The notes beneath the pieces were generated by a model that saw only the letters and a program-made list of their open reading frames with translations, was not told the DNA's origin and did no database searches. DNA of 64,000 bases from an uncultured Bacilli bacterium (lineage in GTDB: Bacteria > Bacillota_I > Bacilli_A > RFN20 > CAG-826). Positions 1-7,779 of this stretch are shown in pieces; within the stretch, counting starts at the first letter, position 1; each line of letters begins with the position of its first letter. The DNA lies in the NCBI GenBank assembly GCA_934700895.1, contig CAKUXV010000005.1:1-64000 (forward strand). The letters are read 5' to 3'. The position numbers were made by a program, and so were the translations under genes.

Positions 1-241
1 TGCGCCGCAAGCCGCTCCCTAGCGGCGGGGTCTCCCCCGATTTGCGTGCTGGAATACTTTAGGCTTTCGCCAAGGATTTGTGAAGCATTTTTTGAAGATT
101 TTTTCTTCCGCTTCTAGCCTTGCCGTCGTTCCTTTTGGGTGACAGCGAGTCATATTTTACGCTTCTAAATCGTACCGTCAACACTATTTTTGAATGTTTT
201 AATAAAATATTTTTCTTTCTACATTTATCTCCTATTTGTAG
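1..241 (-). other. Left-edge region without a convincing gene; leftward transcript leader of unknown nature
   Basis: No credible coding sequence is visible here. A promoter on the minus strand (see 154-181) fires toward the left edge, so about 147 nt of its transcript lie in the window. The minus-strand RNA would contain several GC-rich hairpins close to the edge (a GCCGC/GCGGC stem near positions 10-26 and a GGGG/CCCC stem near 26-40). It may be a structured 5' leader or a small RNA gene cut by the window edge. I could not match it to tmRNA, RNase P RNA or SRP RNA signatures. Confidence 0.35.
154..181 (-). promoter_or_regulatory. Promoter firing toward the left edge
   Basis: On the minus strand a TTGACG -35 box (176-181) and a TAAAAT -10 box (154-159) are separated by 16 nt, each one mismatch from the sigma-A consensus. 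The predicted start is near 147. The transcript runs out of the window and its gene is not seen. Confidence 0.55.
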
Positions 242-268
242 AAAAAGGAAGGGCTTTCGCCCTCCCTT
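242..268 (-). terminator. Intrinsic terminator of the desulfoferrodoxin gene
   Basis: On the minus strand an eight-pair stem (GGGAGGGC with GCCCTTCC) closed by a GAAA tetraloop is followed by a U run. It lies just downstream of the desulfoferrodoxin stop codon. Confidence 0.85.
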
Positions 269-285
269 TCTTGCGTGGGGATGAT

Positions 286-666
286 TTAGTTCGCTTTCCA
301 AAGCCCATGCAGGTTGCAATAGGCATAGACGGCAACGAGTTTTTCGCCTTCCGCCAAAGCAATCTCGGCTTCCGGTTTATCTTCTGCTTTTAGGAAGCGG
401 AAGGTTCCGCCAAGCGTCGTTTCGAAATAAATCCATTCGATGAGGTGAGCTTCCGTCATGGGGTGAGCCACTTCTCCTACGCGAGCACGCACATGCGCGT
501 TATCTATTTCAATGACGGGCACGTGTTTTTCTCTCGCGGCATCCGTGACCCCGGCGATGAGTTCCACCATGGGTTTGCCACAGCAAGATGGGGTGCAGCC
601 CACTTGGTTCAATTTGGCGACGACCGATCCGCACATCGGGCATTTAAAGAATCGTGTCATATTCAT
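286..666 (-). CDS. dfx: Desulfoferrodoxin (superoxide reductase, two-iron class)
   Basis: Reduces superoxide to hydrogen peroxide in the cytoplasm of anaerobes, using electrons from rubredoxin-like donors. Both metal centres are visible. The N-terminal desulforedoxin site has Cys9, Cys12 and the Cys28-Cys29 pair. The catalytic centre has His48 (EKHVP), His68 (HPM), His74 (EAHLIEW), Cys117 and His120 (CNLHG). Length (126 aa) is normal for the class I family. A second ATG six bases inside the frame is better spaced from the AAAGGAAA ribosome site and may be the true start. The gene is monocistronic, with a terminator right after it. Its presence supports an anaerobic lifestyle with some oxygen exposure. 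Confidence 0.93.
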   Translation of the reverse strand: MNMTRFFKCPMCGSVVAKLNQVGCTPSCCGKPMVELIAGVTDAAREKHVPVIEIDNAHVRARVGEVAHPMTEAHLIEWIYFETTLGGTFRFLKAEDKPEAEIALAEGEKLVAVYAYCNLHGLWKAN

Positions 667-718
667 TTTCCTTTCTTGGTTGATTCCATTCTAAAGGAAA
701 CGAAAAAAGGAGGATAGC

Positions 719-744
719 AAAAAGCACCGGCGTTGGCCGGTGCT
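719..744 (-). terminator. Terminator of the pgk-tpiA-BI-1 operon
   Basis: A perfect nine-pair stem (AGCACCGGC with GCCGGTGCT) with a four-base loop is followed by U residues on the minus strand, 18 bases after the BI-1 stop codon. Confidence 0.9.
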
Positions 745-761
745 AGAAGTTTTGCTGAATT

Positions 762-1541
762 TTATTTTTTCTTATTGCCGGAAAGAAGGATCATCCAATA
801 GAGGATGCGGATAAAGATCATGATGAAGTCAGAATACATGATGTAGGCACAATACAAAGCCAAATTGTTGTTGGCGTGCCCCCGATCCAAAATCCGTTTT
901 ACATTGAAGCAATCCGCCGCAACGCTGATGAGCATCACAATACCGAATACACCACAATAAATGAGGTTGTAAATCAAATATGCTTCCGGGATAAGAAGGA
1001 AGAGGATGAAGAATAAAAGCCCGAACAGCCCAACCATGCACAGGACGCTCCATCCAATGAACATCGCGATATTCAAATCTTTTTTACTGAAATAACCAAT
1101 CAAAAAGAGAATGCCAAACGCGAGGGCAGAAACTCCCGCTGCTTCAGCGATGACGCCAAAGTCAACGCCAAGAACAAGAAAAGAGGAGAGGAAGACACCC
1201 ATAAGGGCCGAAAAAAGAATGAAATGGGGCCAAATCGTGTGTTTTCCTTTTGCTAGGACGACATTCATCGCAAACGAATTAATGACCAGCACAACCAAAC
1301 TCACAATCATGACAGCGATATAAACGATGAAAGCCGTCGTATTCAAGGATGAATCGCCGAAGGAATAATCCGGGAACAGCAAGTAGGCGAATAATGCACC
1401 AAGTCCAAGCGCCACCACAGTAGTGATGACAAGACCGATGGCCATATAGCCAAAGGTCTTTGCCAACGTTTTCGAGGTGTTGACGGGTTTGGCGTAGACG
1501 ACTTCGGTTTCGTCTTTCTTATTGAAGTTCGCTAACGCCAT
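762..1541 (-). CDS. Bax inhibitor-1 / YccA family membrane protein
   Basis: A 259-residue polytopic inner-membrane protein with about seven hydrophobic segments starting near residue 28 and a short charged C-terminus, typical of bacterial BI-1 proteins. Characterised members (for example B. subtilis YetJ) are pH-sensitive calcium leak channels; the role here is unknown. Its ATG overlaps the tpiA stop codon (TAATG), so it is translationally coupled to tpiA and is the last gene of the pgk-tpiA operon. The pairing with two glycolytic genes is not one I know to be conserved. Confidence 0.85.
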   Translation of the reverse strand: MALANFNKKDETEVVYAKPVNTSKTLAKTFGYMAIGLVITTVVALGLGALFAYLLFPDYSFGDSSLNTTAFIVYIAVMIVSLVVLVINSFAMNVVLAKGKHTIWPHFILFSALMGVFLSSFLVLGVDFGVIAEAAGVSALAFGILFLIGYFSKKDLNIAMFIGWSVLCMVGLFGLLFFILFLLIPEAYLIYNLIYCGVFGIVMLISVAADCFNVKRILDRGHANNNLALYCAYIMYSDFIMIFIRILYWMILLSGNKKK

Positions 1542-2302
1542 TATTTCACCAGCCCATCAATGAGGCCTTGATAGGAATCCAAGGCAAGGGATGCCCCGCC
1601 AACAAGCGCTCCATCGATGTCCGGTTCAGACATGTATTCGGCAATGTTGTTGGGTTTGACGCTTCCGCCATAAAGGATGCGTATCTTTTCGGCGACTTCG
1701 CCAAACAGTTCACGCAAAACGCCACGGATGAAGGCAATCGTGTCTTCGGCGATTTCTTTGGTTGCACTCTTGCCGGTGCCAATGGCCCAAATCGGTTCAT
1801 AGGCGATAACGACATGTCCCGCTTCTTCCGCGGTTAATCCGGCAAGGCCAGTACGGATTTGTTCTCCGACAAAGGCTTTGGTTCCGCCCTTGTCGAAGGT
1901 TTCGGCGGATTCGCCACAGCAATACACTGGAACCATGTCCGCAGCGAGCAACGCCTTGATCTTGGCATTGCAGGCAACACTAGTTTCCCCGTTATATTCA
2001 CGACGTTCCGAGTGGCCAAGAATCACCCAATCAATATGGAGTTCTTGAAGCATCGGAATCGAAATTTCGCCCGTGAAGGCGCCGCGATCGTGTTCATTGC
2101 AGTTTTGCGCGGCGACGATTAATTTCGCATCCGCGTTTTCTTTCACGGTTTGGAGGCAAACGAAGGTCGGGGCGACGCCAACGTCGATCCCGTGGGCAAC
2201 GGCGAATTCCACCATCTCCTTGGAGCCAAGGGCAAAAGCCTTCGCTTCCGAGGGGGTTTTATTCATTTTCCAGTTGCCGAGGAGTAATTTTTTACGCGTC
2301 AT
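1541..2302 (-). CDS. tpiA: Triosephosphate isomerase
   Basis: Interconverts dihydroxyacetone phosphate and glyceraldehyde 3-phosphate in glycolysis. Conserved motifs are present: GNWKMN at the N-terminus (catalytic Lys), VILGHSERR (catalytic His), the active-site AYEPIWAIGTG with the catalytic Glu, and a C-terminal phosphate-binding GGSVKPNN. I place the start at 2302 because the family begins at this MTRKKLLLGNWKMN segment, a GAGGGTG ribosome site lies in the end of pgk, and the pgk stop is one base upstream. This gives the usual 253 residues; a longer frame upstream lies inside pgk and is spurious. Co-transcribed with pgk and the BI-1 gene. Confidence 0.97.
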   Translation of the reverse strand: MTRKKLLLGNWKMNKTPSEAKAFALGSKEMVEFAVAHGIDVGVAPTFVCLQTVKENADAKLIVAAQNCNEHDRGAFTGEISIPMLQELHIDWVILGHSERREYNGETSVACNAKIKALLAADMVPVYCCGESAETFDKGGTKAFVGEQIRTGLAGLTAEEAGHVVIAYEPIWAIGTGKSATKEIAEDTIAFIRGVLRELFGEVAEKIRILYGGSVKPNNIAEYMSEPDIDGALVGGASLALDSYQGLIDGLVK

Positions 2303-2303
2303 T

Positions 2304-3584
2304 TTATTCACCCTCGATAACGTCGATTCCAGGAAGGTGGCCATCTTTTTGGATCAATTCCAAAGAGGCACCGCCACCCGTGGAAACGTGAGAGAATTCA
2401 TTCGCATAGCCGAAGACTTTCGCAGCCGCGGCCGAATCGCCACCACCGATAACGGTAAAAGCTCCGTGCTTGGTCGCTTCCGCGCAAGCTTCGCAGACCG
2501 CTTTCGTTCCCGCTTGGAGAGCCGGGTTTTCGAAGACGCCCATCGGGCCATTCCAGAAAATGGTTTTCGCCGTGGCGATGATATCCGCATATTTTTTGCA
2601 GGTAAGCGGGCCAATGTCGGCTCCTTCATATCCTTCAGGGAAGTTGTTCTCGCCTTCGATGATCGTATGATCTTCAACCGGTTTGGAGAGATCGTCAAAA
2701 TCCAATCCTTTGACGACGACGGTGTCATCGCTTAAAACGATCTTACCAGTCGCGTAGCATTTTCTGGCATAATCGAATTGGTCTTCTTCGCAGAGGGAGG
2801 AGGCGATATTGATGCCGAAGACGGCTTTCTTGAAGGTGTAGGACATGCCGCCGCCGATCAAAATCTTGTCGCACTTCTTGAGCAGGGAATCGATAACTTC
2901 GATTTTGGAGGAAACTTTGCTGCCGCCAAGGATAGCGACGTAGGGGCGTTGTTCTTCCGTGGGGTGGACGCAACGGCCAAGGTTCTTGACTTCTTTTTCC
3001 ATCAAATAACCAACCGCGACGGGTTTGCCTTCTTTGCGAAGGATTTCAGGAATTCCATAGGTGGAAGCGTGAGCGCGGTGAGCCGAACCGAAAGCATCCA
3101 TGACAAAGGCATCGGCATTGGAGGCCCAATCCGCGGCCAAGGAAGCGTCGTTCGCTTCTTCGCCCGCTTCGTAACGGGTATTTTGCATTAAGAGGACTTC
3201 GCCATCATCCAAGGCATTGATCGCCGCTTTAAGCTCTTCCCCGTGAGTGGCTGAAACAAAAGAGACTTTCACTTCTTTGCCAAGAGCAGCTGCGAGTTTT
3301 TCCGCGAGCGGCTTCTCAACGATGGAAAGGTCGTTTTTCTTCATTTGTTTTTCGATGTCTTCCATCGTGGCCTTGCCCTTCTTGATGTCTTTCCATTTCA
3401 CTTTTCCAAGGTGAGACATCAAGACGACGCGGGCGCCTTCTTTTAAAAGGGTTGCGATGGTCGGAATGGCCGCGGTGATGCGGTTGTCATCGGAAATGTC
3501 CGCTCCTTTGTGGGGGACGTTGAAGTCAACACGAACGATGACTTTCTTTCCTTTGAGGTTTTTCAAATCTTCAACAGTAAGCAT
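2304..3584 (-). CDS. pgk: Phosphoglycerate kinase
   Basis: Cytosolic glycolytic enzyme producing ATP from 1,3-bisphosphoglycerate. The sequence shows the N-terminal substrate-binding RVDFNVP motif, the MSHLG segment, the central ILGGSKVSSKI motif and the C-terminal GGGDSAAA nucleotide loop. At 426 residues it is slightly longer than the common 390-400, mainly through an N-terminal-domain insertion around residue 65-80. It is the first gene of an operon with tpiA and the BI-1 gene and has an AAGGAG ribosome site. The 5' leader contains a perfect GGGCCT/AGGCCC inverted repeat (3608-3622). Confidence 0.97.
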   Translation of the reverse strand: MLTVEDLKNLKGKKVIVRVDFNVPHKGADISDDNRITAAIPTIATLLKEGARVVLMSHLGKVKWKDIKKGKATMEDIEKQMKKNDLSIVEKPLAEKLAAALGKEVKVSFVSATHGEELKAAINALDDGEVLLMQNTRYEAGEEANDASLAADWASNADAFVMDAFGSAHRAHASTYGIPEILRKEGKPVAVGYLMEKEVKNLGRCVHPTEEQRPYVAILGGSKVSSKIEVIDSLLKKCDKILIGGGMSYTFKKAVFGINIASSLCEEDQFDYARKCYATGKIVLSDDTVVVKGLDFDDLSKPVEDHTIIEGENNFPEGYEGADIGPLTCKKYADIIATAKTIFWNGPMGVFENPALQAGTKAVCEACAEATKHGAFTVIGGGDSAAAAKVFGYANEFSHVSTGGGASLELIQKDGHLPGIDVIEGE

Positions 3585-3607
3585 TTCGTTATTCTCCTTG
3601 CTTATGC

Positions 3608-3622
3608 GGGCCTATAAGGCCC
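3608..3622. promoter_or_regulatory. Inverted repeat in the pgk leader
   Basis: GGGCCT and AGGCCC arms separated by three bases lie about 24 bases upstream of the pgk start codon, between a TAAAAT -10-like box and the ribosome site. It could be an operator or a leader hairpin. I see no regulator gene that clearly matches it. Confidence 0.4.
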
Positions 3623-3694
3623 ATACAAATCTTATTTTAAACGATTCCGGATTGAATAAAAGAAATACGGAAAAGAAAACCGATTTAGCGATAG

Positions 3695-3718
3695 AAAAAG
3701 GCCCGGGAAACCCGGGCC
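3695..3718 (-). terminator. Terminator of gap
   Basis: A perfect eight-pair GGCCCGGG/CCCGGGCC stem with a three-base loop followed by five U residues on the minus strand, right after the gap stop codon. It separates gap from the pgk operon. Confidence 0.9.
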
Positions 3719-3734
3719 AGGACTCAAAAGTGAA

Positions 3735-4757
3735 TTACTTGTTGAGGATTTCGCCGTAGAGCTTGGCGAGACGGAGGTATTGCGAGGTGAAGGACATTTC
3801 GTTGTCATACCAAGCAACCACCTTGACGTGTTGGGCGCCAGTCGGATCTTCGACGATCATCGTGAGGGTGGCATCGAAGATGGAACCGAAGGTGTTGCCA
3901 AGGATATCGCTGGAAACGATTTCGTCTTCGGTGTATCCGAGAACGCCTTTGAGTTCGCCTTCAGCGGCTTCCTTCATGGCAGCGTTGATTTCTTCAACGG
4001 TGACTTTCTTCTTGAGGGTTACGGTGACGTCGCAGAGCGAGCCATCGGTGACCGGAACGCGGATGGCGAAACCATTGAGGGCGCCATTGAGTTCGGGAAT
4101 GACTTTGCCGATTGCCTTGGCAGCGCCCGTGGTGGTCGGAACGATGTTGGCAGCGGCAGCGCGGCCACGGCGGAGGTTGCTTCCAGCGAGGTCGAGGATG
4201 CGTTGGTCATTGGTGTAAGCGTGGACCGTGGTCATAACGCCACCTTGGACACCGAATTTCTCGTTGAGGACTTTCATGACCGGAGCGAGGCAGTTGGTGG
4301 TGCAGGAAGCGCCAGAGATGATGGTCTGGTCCTTCGTGAGTTTGTCCGTGTTGACACCGAAGACATAGGTCGGGATGTCTTTGGAGGAAGACGGAGCGGA
4401 GATGATGACGCCTTTGGCGCCATTGTGAAGGTGGACATCGCCATCTTCGTGGCTCTTTAAGCGGCCAGTGCATTCCAAGACGACGTCGACGCCGAATTCT
4501 CCCCAGTGGAGTTCGTGCGGATCCTTTTGTCCGAGGACGGGGATCTTGCGGCCCTGGAAGATGATGTTGTGGTCATCGGCGCTGATTTCGTCGGCGTGCC
4601 AGGTGCGGTGGGTCGTGTCGTATTTGAGAAGATAGGCAAGGGTCTTCGCGTCAACGAGGTCGTTGATGGCGACAACTTCCATTCCTTCTTCGTAGGCGCG
4701 ACGGAACGCAAGACGTCCGATGCGGCCGAAGCCATTGATTGCTAATTTGATGGACAT
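3735..4757 (-). CDS. gap: Glyceraldehyde-3-phosphate dehydrogenase (type I)
   Basis: Oxidises glyceraldehyde 3-phosphate to 1,3-bisphosphoglycerate with NAD+. The N-terminal Rossmann motif INGFGRIGR, the catalytic SCTTNCLAP motif with the active-site cysteine (about residue 152) and the conserved C-terminal WYDNEMSF segment are all present; 340 residues is the normal length. It has an AGGAGG ribosome site, its own promoter (4789-4817) and its own terminator, so it is transcribed alone next to the pgk-tpiA operon. Confidence 0.97.
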   Translation of the reverse strand: MSIKLAINGFGRIGRLAFRRAYEEGMEVVAINDLVDAKTLAYLLKYDTTHRTWHADEISADDHNIIFQGRKIPVLGQKDPHELHWGEFGVDVVLECTGRLKSHEDGDVHLHNGAKGVIISAPSSSKDIPTYVFGVNTDKLTKDQTIISGASCTTNCLAPVMKVLNEKFGVQGGVMTTVHAYTNDQRILDLAGSNLRRGRAAAANIVPTTTGAAKAIGKVIPELNGALNGFAIRVPVTDGSLCDVTVTLKKKVTVEEINAAMKEAAEGELKGVLGYTEDEIVSSDILGNTFGSIFDATLTMIVEDPTGAQHVKVVAWYDNEMSFTSQYLRLAKLYGEILNK

Positions 4758-4788
4758 TGAATAAGTCCTCCTTTTCGATAGCGGCTCT

Positions 4789-4817
4789 ATTATAACGAGG
4801 CAAAACAGGGGTGAAAA
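4789..4817 (-). promoter_or_regulatory. gap promoter
   Basis: A consensus TATAAT -10 box (4789-4794) with a TTTTCA -35 box (4812-4817) at 17-nt spacing on the minus strand. The predicted leader is about 25 nt and carries the AGGAGG site. Confidence 0.7.
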
Positions 4818-4883
4818 GAGAATTGAAAACGCTTTAATACGGCTAATCGGTAAAAATAGGCGGATTTACCTCGCTTGATGACT

Positions 4884-4899
4884 TTTATCTTAAGATAAA
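4884..4899. promoter_or_regulatory. 16-bp perfect palindrome between xre and gap
   Basis: TTTATCTTAAGATAAA is its own reverse complement. It lies between the XRE regulator gene and the gap promoter, about 70 bases upstream of the gap -35 box. No U run follows it in either direction, so it is not an obvious terminator; a binding site for the adjacent XRE protein is possible. Confidence 0.45.
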
Positions 4900-4906
4900 C
4901 AAAGTT

Positions 4907-5161
4907 TTAAAGTGTGAAGTCATTCTCTTTCTTTTCAAAAAGAGAAGATAGTGGGATCTTTAGGGCGGAGGCGATGCGATTCAAAACCAAAACGGAAGGG
5001 TTTCTCCGTCCGTTCTCTAAATCGCTCATATAGCTTTTGGATACCCCGGCTTTAAGGGATAAAGAAAGCTGAGAAATATTCTTTTGGCTCCGAATAGAGG
5101 CAATCCGATGCCCAAGGCAAAGAAGGGCTTCGCGTTCTTTGGAAGACCATTCATTCTTCAT
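4907..5161 (-). CDS. Small XRE-family DNA-binding regulator
   Basis: An 84-residue protein that is almost entirely one Cro/C1-type helix-turn-helix domain (residues about 16-72): GHRIASIRSQKNISQ, then the recognition segment KSYMSDLENGRRNPS and IASALKIPLSSLFE. There is no effector domain. Its start overlaps the whiA stop by 11 bases (ATGAAGAATGA), so it is translationally coupled to the uvrA-to-whiA operon. It occupies the position where crh follows whiA in B. subtilis. The target is unknown; the palindrome just downstream (4884-4899) is a candidate site. Confidence 0.85.
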   Translation of the reverse strand: MKNEWSSKEREALLCLGHRIASIRSQKNISQLSLSLKAGVSKSYMSDLENGRRNPSVLVLNRIASALKIPLSSLFEKKENDFTL

Positions 5162-6098
5162 CGGGATTTTCCTCTAAATAATGGGAATGAAGATAACGGA
5201 AAAGATGGTTGACGTTACTTTTGGTAATCGTAGTGGCAAGTTCTTCCGATAATTTGGCCGCGAGTTCTTTTAACGAAGCATCCGGGTTCTTCATGCGCAG
5301 CCCCACCAAAATATGAAGTTTGGGATTGGAAAAGAAAGTTTCTCCCTTGTTTTCAAAATAGGTAATTTCTTTGATTTGCTGCTCCGCGGATTTATTGATT
5401 TTGGTCATGTTAGCGGTATCGAGGTTGATGAGGCGGTTCCCCACATTTAAGAAATCGCGGCCCACACGGAAATCCTCAAATTTCAAGCAGCATTGCTGGG
5501 CCGAACAAGCCGCGAGGAAATCGCTGATTTCTTCGCTCCGTTTCAAATAAACAACATGAGCCTTTCTTCTTTCGGCGATTTTCGCGTTATAAGAGCCGTC
5601 GATCCGATGCCATAGCTGGCAGATTTTTTTCGCATATGCGCCGTCTTCCGTGGCAATTTCCAGATGATAATTCGAACTAACGGGACTATTCACGGAGCCG
5701 GAACACATAAACGCCCCCGCTAAATAAGCACGGCGCTCCTCTTCCGACTTCACCCATGCGGGAACGCTGGAGGAAAAGAAGTCTACGCCAAGGTCGTCTA
5801 AGATTGGCTCCGGATTTTCGACGAGGACGTGATAGCGGGTCTTTTTCCTTAATCGCATTTCTCGGGTATAGGCAAAACGGCAATGAGCGTCATAAGTACG
5901 AGTTAAAGTAGAATAGAGCATTTTGGCGATGACACTGCTTTCGGTGGATAATTCCAACTCTTCCACTGGGCCGATTCGCAAGCTTCCATTGCCTTTAATA
6001 AATCCCGCAAGCAAAGCACGGACGCCTTGAGGCTCCCGTTCCGCTTGGGCCATTTCTTCCTTGCAGGCCATCGCAAAGCTGATGGTTTCGTCGTTCAT
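5151..6098 (-). CDS. whiA: DNA-binding protein WhiA
   Basis: A conserved Gram-positive regulator with an N-terminal domain related to LAGLIDADG endonucleases and a C-terminal helix-turn-helix; in B. subtilis (YvcL) it influences cell division. Visible features are the start SFAMACKEEMAQ (the family begins with a similar SFAxxVKxEL), AGAFMCSGSVNSP, the segment GNRLINLDTANMTK, and the C-terminal NPDASLKELAAKL followed by SNVNHLFRYL. I set the start at 6098: it gives a family-like N-terminus and its ATG overlaps the rapZ stop (ATGA). The 60-residue upstream extension lies inside rapZ and is spurious. Confidence 0.93.
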   Translation of the reverse strand: MNDETISFAMACKEEMAQAEREPQGVRALLAGFIKGNGSLRIGPVEELELSTESSVIAKMLYSTLTRTYDAHCRFAYTREMRLRKKTRYHVLVENPEPILDDLGVDFFSSSVPAWVKSEEERRAYLAGAFMCSGSVNSPVSSNYHLEIATEDGAYAKKICQLWHRIDGSYNAKIAERRKAHVVYLKRSEEISDFLAACSAQQCCLKFEDFRVGRDFLNVGNRLINLDTANMTKINKSAEQQIKEITYFENKGETFFSNPKLHILVGLRMKNPDASLKELAAKLSEELATTITKSNVNHLFRYLHSHYLEENPDEE

Positions 6099-6817
6099 TG
6101 CTGTCCGCCTTTCTTTTTCCACGATAATTCGCGATGAAACTTTCGGCAAGGATAAATGTTTTGAAAACGGGAGTAAAAGCGCTCGGCAAAGTAAACGCTG
6201 CGATGCTGTCCGCCTGTGCAACCAAAGGAAATCACCACTTCGCGTTTTCTTTGTTTTTCGCTTTTGTCCAAATACCAAGTAAGAAGTTTCTCAAAGGACT
6301 CGAACTCCAACCGCACTTCTTCTTTACGATCCAAAAAGGAAACAATGGGGGAGTCGAGTCCCGTGAAGGGACGCAGCTCCTCTACCCAATAAGGGTTGGG
6401 AACGTTTCGGCAATCCAAAACCAAATCCGCGTCGCGAGGAATGCCATATTTGTAACCGAAACTCTCGAAACGAATCGAGAATGAAATGGAAGGTTTTTGG
6501 ACGAGGCCAGAAATCCAAATTTCAACATCGGAAAGCAGCGTCCTGGAGGCGTCCAAATATCCGTAAGCAAAAGGTCGCAGGGCCGCCATAATCTTCTCTT
6601 CTCCATCGTCTATCACCAAAAGCACGGCGGGGGAGGGGTAGTTTTCTTGGATGGTCCTCCACACCTGTTTTATTTCTTGAGGCGGCAACAAAAAAGCGGT
6701 TGGAGCATTCGCGGAGATATCCCTGCAAAAAGAGACGGCATACCCCAAACGAGAACAAATAACGCCGATTTCCTGTTCGTTTTGTTTGGAAACAGCGACG
6801 AATAAATAAGGTTGCAC
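6095..6817 (-). CDS. rapZ: RapZ/YvcJ-family protein lacking its P-loop
   Basis: The C-terminal RapZ domain is well kept: SFGYKYGIPRDADLVLDCR, NPYWVEELRPFTGLD and the ISFGCTGGQHRSV loop. In E. coli this domain recognises small RNAs; in Bacillus YvcJ is a nucleotide-binding protein. The N-terminus (FVAVSKQNEQEIGVICSRLGY) aligns in position with the usual Walker A region, but the GxSGAGKS residues are gone. The protein is also short, 240 residues against about 290. It lies in the expected place, between trxB and whiA, but yvcK is missing. It probably does not bind nucleotide in the normal way and may act through the C-terminal domain alone. Confidence 0.88.
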   Translation of the reverse strand: MQPYLFVAVSKQNEQEIGVICSRLGYAVSFCRDISANAPTAFLLPPQEIKQVWRTIQENYPSPAVLLVIDDGEEKIMAALRPFAYGYLDASRTLLSDVEIWISGLVQKPSISFSIRFESFGYKYGIPRDADLVLDCRNVPNPYWVEELRPFTGLDSPIVSFLDRKEEVRLEFESFEKLLTWYLDKSEKQRKREVVISFGCTGGQHRSVYFAERFYSRFQNIYPCRKFHRELSWKKKGGQQ

Positions 6818-6820
6818 CTC

Positions 6821-7732
6821 TTATCTCCCCCAAGCGCGAGCATAAGCCATTGCGCTGGTTGCGGCCTCCGCCCCTTCTCCGGCGGCGTTGACGATTTGAC
6901 GCAATTTCTTATCCACAACGTCTCCGGCGGCAAATAGCCCAGGGACGCTCGTCATCCTCGCTTCGTTGACTTTCAAAAAGCCTTTTTCCGTCGCTGGAGA
7001 TAACGGAGCCAAGAACATCGACGCGCTTTGCTCATCCGACAAAGGGAAAACCCCGGATACCGAAATCGATTGAACGCCGGATTCCGTTTGAATCTCAATC
7101 CTATCCACGCGAAGATCCCCCTCTACGGAAAGGAGTTTTCCATGAATCCCTTCCACGTTCGAGCATGCTTTCAATTGGCGTTCATGTTCTTCGCTCGCCT
7201 GCAGGAGTTTAGGAAAAACAAAATAAAGACGATTCACCAAGGGAGATAAATACAAAGCGTCTTCCACCGCATGATCTTGATAGCCGATAACGGCAACATC
7301 TTTTCCTTTATAAAACGCCCCATCGCAGGTCGCGCAATAAGAAACGCCCTTTCCTAAATGCTCTTTTTCTCCTTTAACGCCTTTTGGAGATAAGGAAGTG
7401 CCCGTAGCCACCAAAACCGTTTTGGAACGCAATTCTCCAAAATCGCCGGAAACGATAAAGACGTCCCCTTCTTTTTCTACGCGTTGAACATCGCCATATT
7501 GCACTTCAACGCCTAAATCCGTCGCCTGATTGAAAAAGGACATGGCGAGGTCTGGCCCGGAAACATGGGGGAGTCCTGGATAATTGTCAATTTGGTGAAT
7601 ATTATTGAGTTTCCCACCGGGAGCCCCTTTATCGAGCAAGACAAAAGAAAGGCTGCTTCTTTTCCAATAAATCGCCGCGGTAAGCCCCGCCGCTCCTGCG
7701 CCGATGATGACGCCGTCTAAAGTCTGATCCAT
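6821..7732 (-). CDS. trxB: Thioredoxin reductase-like flavoprotein with altered NADPH motif
   Basis: A 303-residue protein with the FAD-binding GAGAAG motif (residues 11-16), the redox-active CATC pair (133-136) and the C-terminal FAD motif GLFAAGDV. Canonical TrxB then has GGGxSA and HRRxxxR for NADPH. Here they are replaced by GYQDHAVED (150-158) and VFPKLLQAS, so the glycine pattern and the arginines that hold the 2'-phosphate are absent. It probably reduces thioredoxin but may take electrons from another donor, such as reduced ferredoxin as in clostridial ferredoxin-type reductases; PFOR is encoded at 14.2-17.8 kb. Located between lgt and rapZ, as in Firmicutes generally. Confidence 0.85.
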   Translation of the reverse strand: MDQTLDGVIIGAGAAGLTAAIYWKRSSLSFVLLDKGAPGGKLNNIHQIDNYPGLPHVSGPDLAMSFFNQATDLGVEVQYGDVQRVEKEGDVFIVSGDFGELRSKTVLVATGTSLSPKGVKGEKEHLGKGVSYCATCDGAFYKGKDVAVIGYQDHAVEDALYLSPLVNRLYFVFPKLLQASEEHERQLKACSNVEGIHGKLLSVEGDLRVDRIEIQTESGVQSISVSGVFPLSDEQSASMFLAPLSPATEKGFLKVNEARMTSVPGLFAAGDVVDKKLRQIVNAAGEGAEAATSAMAYARAWGR

Positions 7733-7779
7733 CGCTATTTCCTTTCTTTGAATTCTAGATGAAAAAAGAAGGGAGGTCG

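Noticed and set aside
59..319. An 86-residue open frame on the minus strand at the left edge
   Set aside because: It overlaps a clear terminator and the end of the desulfoferrodoxin gene, its composition is not protein-like, and its end (SLAKA) is not a tmRNA tag; no tmRNA 5' or 3' signatures are present.
3780..4460. A 226-residue plus-strand frame opposite gap
   Set aside because: Antisense to a complete GAPDH with all motifs; no ribosome site or promoter of its own.
4845..4870. GGTAAA/TTTACC inverted repeat near the XRE gene as a terminator
   Set aside because: The stem is AT-rich and short with a ten-base loop and no U run, so I did not list it as a terminator.
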